10,233 nt of DNA from JBNJDW01 sp051745265 (GTDB lineage Bacteria > Pseudomonadota > Alphaproteobacteria > Micavibrionales > CSBR16-224), in NCBI GenBank assembly GCA_051745265.1, contig JBNJDW010000056.1, forward strand, positions 1 to 10,233, given 5' to 3'. Below the pieces are notes generated by a model, which saw only the letters and a list, made by a program, of their open reading frames with translations, was not told the DNA's origin and searched no databases. The translations under genes and the position numbers were made by a program. Positions 7,356 through 10,233 of the stretch are shown here, piece by piece. The first letter of the stretch is position 1. The number at the start of each line of letters is the position of its first letter.

Positions 7356-8180
7356 TTGAATATCTCCTTCCATAAAATGCACGGTCTGGGTAACGATTTC
7401 ATGATTGTTGATACGCGGGGGGTATCCATATCCCTCGCCCCCGAACAGATTCGTCAATTGGGCGACCGCCGTTTCGGGGTTGGGTTTGATCAGTTAATCC
7501 TGCTTGAGCCGTCAGAAAACCCGGAAGCTGATGTTTTTATGCGCATTCTGAATTGTGATGGCAGCGAGGCCGAAGCCTGCGGCAATGCCACCCGCTGTGT
7601 TGCCCGGCTGATTATGGACGGGGACGATAAAGCTGCCTGCGCCATTGAAACCGTCGCCGGCCTGTTGCAGGCAACCGGACAGGGGGAGGTCATTACCGTC
7701 AATATGGGCAAACCTCGCCTCGACTGGCAGGAGATCCCCTTGGCCGAGCCGTTTGATACTATTGCCGTTGATTTGCGCGTTGGCCCCCTGGTCAATCCCT
7801 GCGCGGTCAATATCGGCAACCCGCATGCTGTATTTTTTGTGCCTGACGCCGATCAGGTTGATCTGGCACATTATGGCCCGTTGGTCGAAACCGATCCGAT
7901 GTTTCCCAAAAAAACCAATGTCGAAATTGTTCATATGATTGATGAACATACTTTGCGGATGCGGGTCTGGGAACGCGGTGTCGGCATTACCGGGGCCTGC
8001 GGCAGCGGCGCTGCGGCCGCCGTGGTCGCCGCCCACCGCCGCGATTTCATTGGCCGGCAAGCCATGGTCCAGCTGGATGGCGGCGTTCTGACCTTTAACT
8101 GGGATATTGACACGGACGAGCTGTTTATGGCCGGCCCGGCGGCATATGTCTATAAGGGTGAAATGCGAATCCCGGCATGA
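7356..8180 (+). CDS. dapF: Diaminopimelate epimerase
   Basis: DapF converts LL-diaminopimelate to meso-diaminopimelate in the cytoplasm, the next-to-last step of lysine synthesis and the source of the peptidoglycan cross-linking residue. The 274 residues match the family. The cofactor-free two-cysteine active site is intact: C75 in EACGNATRC and C215 in TGACGSGAA, with KMHGLGNDF at 7-15 and ERGVG at 206-210 also conserved. The residue before DGS in the first active-site motif is C67, where A is usual. The start is TTG at 7356: it puts N-I-S-F directly before KMHGLGNDF as in other DapF proteins, GAGG (7347-7350) lies five bases upstream, and no in-frame ATG precedes it. A TTG start suggests modest translation. 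The stop overlaps the next gene in ATGA. Confidence 0.97.
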   Translation: MNISFHKMHGLGNDFMIVDTRGVSISLAPEQIRQLGDRRFGVGFDQLILLEPSENPEADVFMRILNCDGSEAEACGNATRCVARLIMDGDDKAACAIETVAGLLQATGQGEVITVNMGKPRLDWQEIPLAEPFDTIAVDLRVGPLVNPCAVNIGNPHAVFFVPDADQVDLAHYGPLVETDPMFPKKTNVEIVHMIDEHTLRMRVWERGVGITGACGSGAAAAVVAAHRRDFIGRQAMVQLDGGVLTFNWDIDTDELFMAGPAAYVYKGEMRIPA

Positions 8181-8674
8181 CAGATTTTTTGATCAAGCAT
8201 TTTCATACGGGTCATCTTAAAGCCTATCTGGTGGCTTTGCCGGCTTTATTGTTTTACGGGCTTTTGATTTTTATTCTCTGGGATCGGGGTGTCATAGAAG
8301 AAATCGGGCAGTTTAACGTGTTCTGGCCCTCCATTATTGTTATTCTGATGATTGTAACGCCGGGGCTTGGGCTTTTGGGGCTATGGGCGGCTTTTTTGTT
8401 TCAGCCGCGTCTGGATGGCAGATATGGCCGATTGAATAAAATCGTTGCGGGGCTTTTGACCTGCGGGGCTCTGGGTATTTTCGGCAGTGTGGCTACACTG
8501 TTGGTCGGAATGATAATGACCGGTGAGTCTCAACTGGCTCTGCAGACTTTGCCGTTCCTGCCTTTGCCGGTTGGGATGGTGGTTTATATTATTTTCATGA
8601 TCCGGCGCGTTCTTCATAAAAGAAAGCCCGCTAAGGGGCCTGCTTTCGCTGTAAAAGAATCGCAGAAACAATAG
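8177..8674 (+). CDS. Four-helix inner-membrane protein of unknown function
   Basis: I do not recognise this 165-residue protein. It has four hydrophobic segments, at about 14-35, 49-75, 87-114 and 124-144, and a basic C-terminal tail with RRVLHKRKPAK at about 143-153. By the positive-inside rule both ends are probably cytoplasmic. No cysteine pair, metal site or catalytic motif stands out; the only cysteine is C96. Its ATG overlaps the dapF stop as ATGA and it lacks a good ribosome site of its own (AAGGG at 8155-8159 is too distant), so it is probably translated by coupling to dapF. The coupling, the absence of internal stops and the coherent membrane topology support a real gene. It sits between dapF and mtaB, which are often direct neighbours in alphaproteobacteria, so it may be a lineage-specific insertion. 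No function is assigned. Confidence 0.82.
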   Translation: MTDFLIKHFHTGHLKAYLVALPALLFYGLLIFILWDRGVIEEIGQFNVFWPSIIVILMIVTPGLGLLGLWAAFLFQPRLDGRYGRLNKIVAGLLTCGALGIFGSVATLLVGMIMTGESQLALQTLPFLPLPVGMVVYIIFMIRRVLHKRKPAKGPAFAVKESQKQ

Positions 8675-8690
8675 ATTTTACCCGTAATTT

Positions 8691-8706
8691 ATGTTACATA
8701 ATCGCC
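8691..8706 (+). promoter_or_regulatory. Possible -10 element for a leaderless mtaB transcript
   Basis: CATAAT (8697-8702, five of six matches to TATAAT) ends four bases before the mtaB ATG, so transcription would begin at or very near that A. No Shine-Dalgarno sequence precedes the ATG, which agrees with leaderless translation. A clear -35 is missing, and the gene may equally be read from the dapF transcript 32 bases upstream. This is an inference. Confidence 0.25.
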
Positions 8707-9983
8707 ATGACTGAGGAAAAGAAAATTAAAGCCAGCCCAAAGGGTGTGGATATCGTGACCTTCGGCTGTCGGCTGAATATCTATGAGTCCGAGGTCATGC
8801 GCCATCACGCCGAAGATGCCGGTGTGACAGATGCGATTATCTTTAACACCTGCGCTGTCACCAAACAGGCCGAGCGCGAGGCCAGACGTGCGATCCGCAA
8901 GGCCCGCCGTGAAAACCCGGACTCCAAAATCATCGTCACCGGCTGCGCGGCGCAGATTGATCCCAAAAGCTTTACCGCCATGGCCGAAATCGATCAGGTG
9001 ATCGGCAATGATCTGAAACTGAAAGCCGAAAGCTGGACTCCGAACGGGAGTGAGCGGCTGAAAATCAATGACATCATGGCCGTCAAGGAAACGGCGGGTC
9101 ATTTGATCAGCGGTTTTGACGGTCATGCCCGCGCCTTTGTGCAGGTCCAGAACGGCTGTGATCATCGCTGCACGTTCTGCATTATTCCCTATGGCCGGGG
9201 TAATTCGCGGTCGGTGCCGATCGGCGAAATCGTCACACAGGTCAGAACGCTGGTTGAGCAGGGCTATAAAGAAGTCGTGCTGACCGGGGTGGATGTGACC
9301 TCTTACGGGGCGGACCTGCCGGGAAAACCGCGGCTGGGGCAGATGATGCGCCGCTTGCTGGCTTTGGTGCCGGAATTGCCGCGCCTCCGTTTATCGTCAC
9401 TGGATCCGGTTGAGATTGATGACGATATGTGGCTGTTATTTGAAAATGAACCGCGGTTGATGCCGCATCTGCATCTGAGCCTGCAGGCTGGTGATGATAT
9501 GATCCTTAAACGTATGAAGCGGCGGCATCTGCGGCAGGATGTCATTGATGTTTGTGCCAAGGCCCGGCGCCTGCGGCCTGATATTGTCTTTGGCGCTGAT
9601 ATTATTGCCGGATTCCCCACTGAAACCGATGAAATGTTTGAAAACACCCGCCGGATTGTCGCGGAATGCGATCTGACCTATCTGCATGTTTTCCCCTATT
9701 CAGAGCGCGAGGGCACGCCGGCGGCCAAAATGCCGCAGGTCTATCCACCGCACCGTAAAAGCCGGGCCAAAATCCTCCGCGATCAGGGCGATGCCCAACT
9801 AGCAAAACGGCTGACCGAACATACCGGGCAGGAGGTTGATGTTTTAATCGAAAAAAACAATGCCGGACATACGCCGCATTTCCTCCCCGTTCGCTTTGAA
9901 GGTGAAGAAAAGCTTGCCCCCGGCCAGCTGGTCAGGGCAAGATTAACCGGACATGACAACACAACAATGATCGGACAGATTTT

Positions 9984-9987
<4 letters not shown>
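8707..9987 (+). CDS. mtaB: tRNA (t6A37) C2-methylthiotransferase MtaB
   Basis: MtaB is a radical-SAM enzyme that turns N6-threonylcarbamoyladenosine at tRNA position 37 into its 2-methylthio form (ms2t6A), aiding decoding of ANN codons. The 426 residues show the family's three parts. The N-terminal MTTase domain opens with TFGCRLNIYESE (18-29), the MtaB-type signature, and has cluster cysteines C21, C49 and C80. The radical-SAM core carries C151-x3-C155-x2-C158 in the motif NGCDHRCTFCIIPYGRG. A C-terminal TRAM-like RNA-binding region covers about 370-426. The GCRLN motif rather than GCQMN separates it from MiaB. The ATG at 8707 lacks a ribosome site; a GTG at 8746 (residue 14) is a possible alternative start preceded by AAAGG. 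The stop overlaps the ftsY start in ATGA. Confidence 0.95.

Positions 9988-10233
<246 letters not shown>

Noticed and set aside
7512..8060. A 182-residue open frame on the minus strand within dapF, and a 158-residue one within mtaB (8689-9165)
   Set aside because: Both lie wholly opposite well-identified enzymes with intact catalytic residues and show no independent protein features.

Overview
This window carries ordinary bacterial core genes and looks alphaproteobacterial. The evidence is the divergent pair of clusters dsbA-like→smc and dapF→(membrane protein)→mtaB→ftsY, an order I associate with alphaproteobacteria such as Rhodospirillales-like genomes, together with the short SMC hinge. 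Base composition is moderate, roughly half G+C by eye. I cannot name the genus. Every long gene reads through without a frameshift or internal stop.

Layout from left to right. (1) 1-1259, minus: a sodium/proton-coupled dicarboxylate/acidic amino acid symporter of the SLC1/DAACS family, complete at its start and cut by the left edge of the window. (2) 1260-1368: an AT-rich divergent control region with a candidate promoter. (3) 1369-2427, plus: a DUF389 membrane protein, whose likely intrinsic terminator lies inside the 3' end of the converging gene. (4) 2437-2868, minus: a small secreted four-cysteine protein of unknown function with its own extended -10 promoter. (5) 2968-6441, minus: smc, preceded by (6) 6495-7193, minus: a DsbA-family periplasmic thiol oxidoreductase. 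These two appear to share a promoter at 7229-7258. (7) 7194-7355: a divergent control region with a perfect inverted repeat. (8) 7356-10233, plus: dapF, a four-helix membrane protein, mtaB and the beginning of ftsY, tightly packed with two ATGA stop/start overlaps. The window ends inside a pure CCAGAG repeat in ftsY.

Functionally the window is housekeeping: chromosome organisation (SMC), envelope thiol chemistry (DsbA-like), lysine and cell-wall precursor synthesis (DapF), tRNA position-37 modification (MtaB), co-translational membrane targeting (FtsY) and solute uptake (DAACS). No stretch longer than about 165 bases lacks a gene. I see no RNA gene, insertion sequence, CRISPR array, phage gene or recognisable defence system, and nothing that amounts to a new multi-gene system. 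The features most worth a second look are the in-frame hexanucleotide repeat of ftsY, the unknown membrane protein coupled to dapF, the unknown secreted four-cysteine protein, and several regulatory signals.
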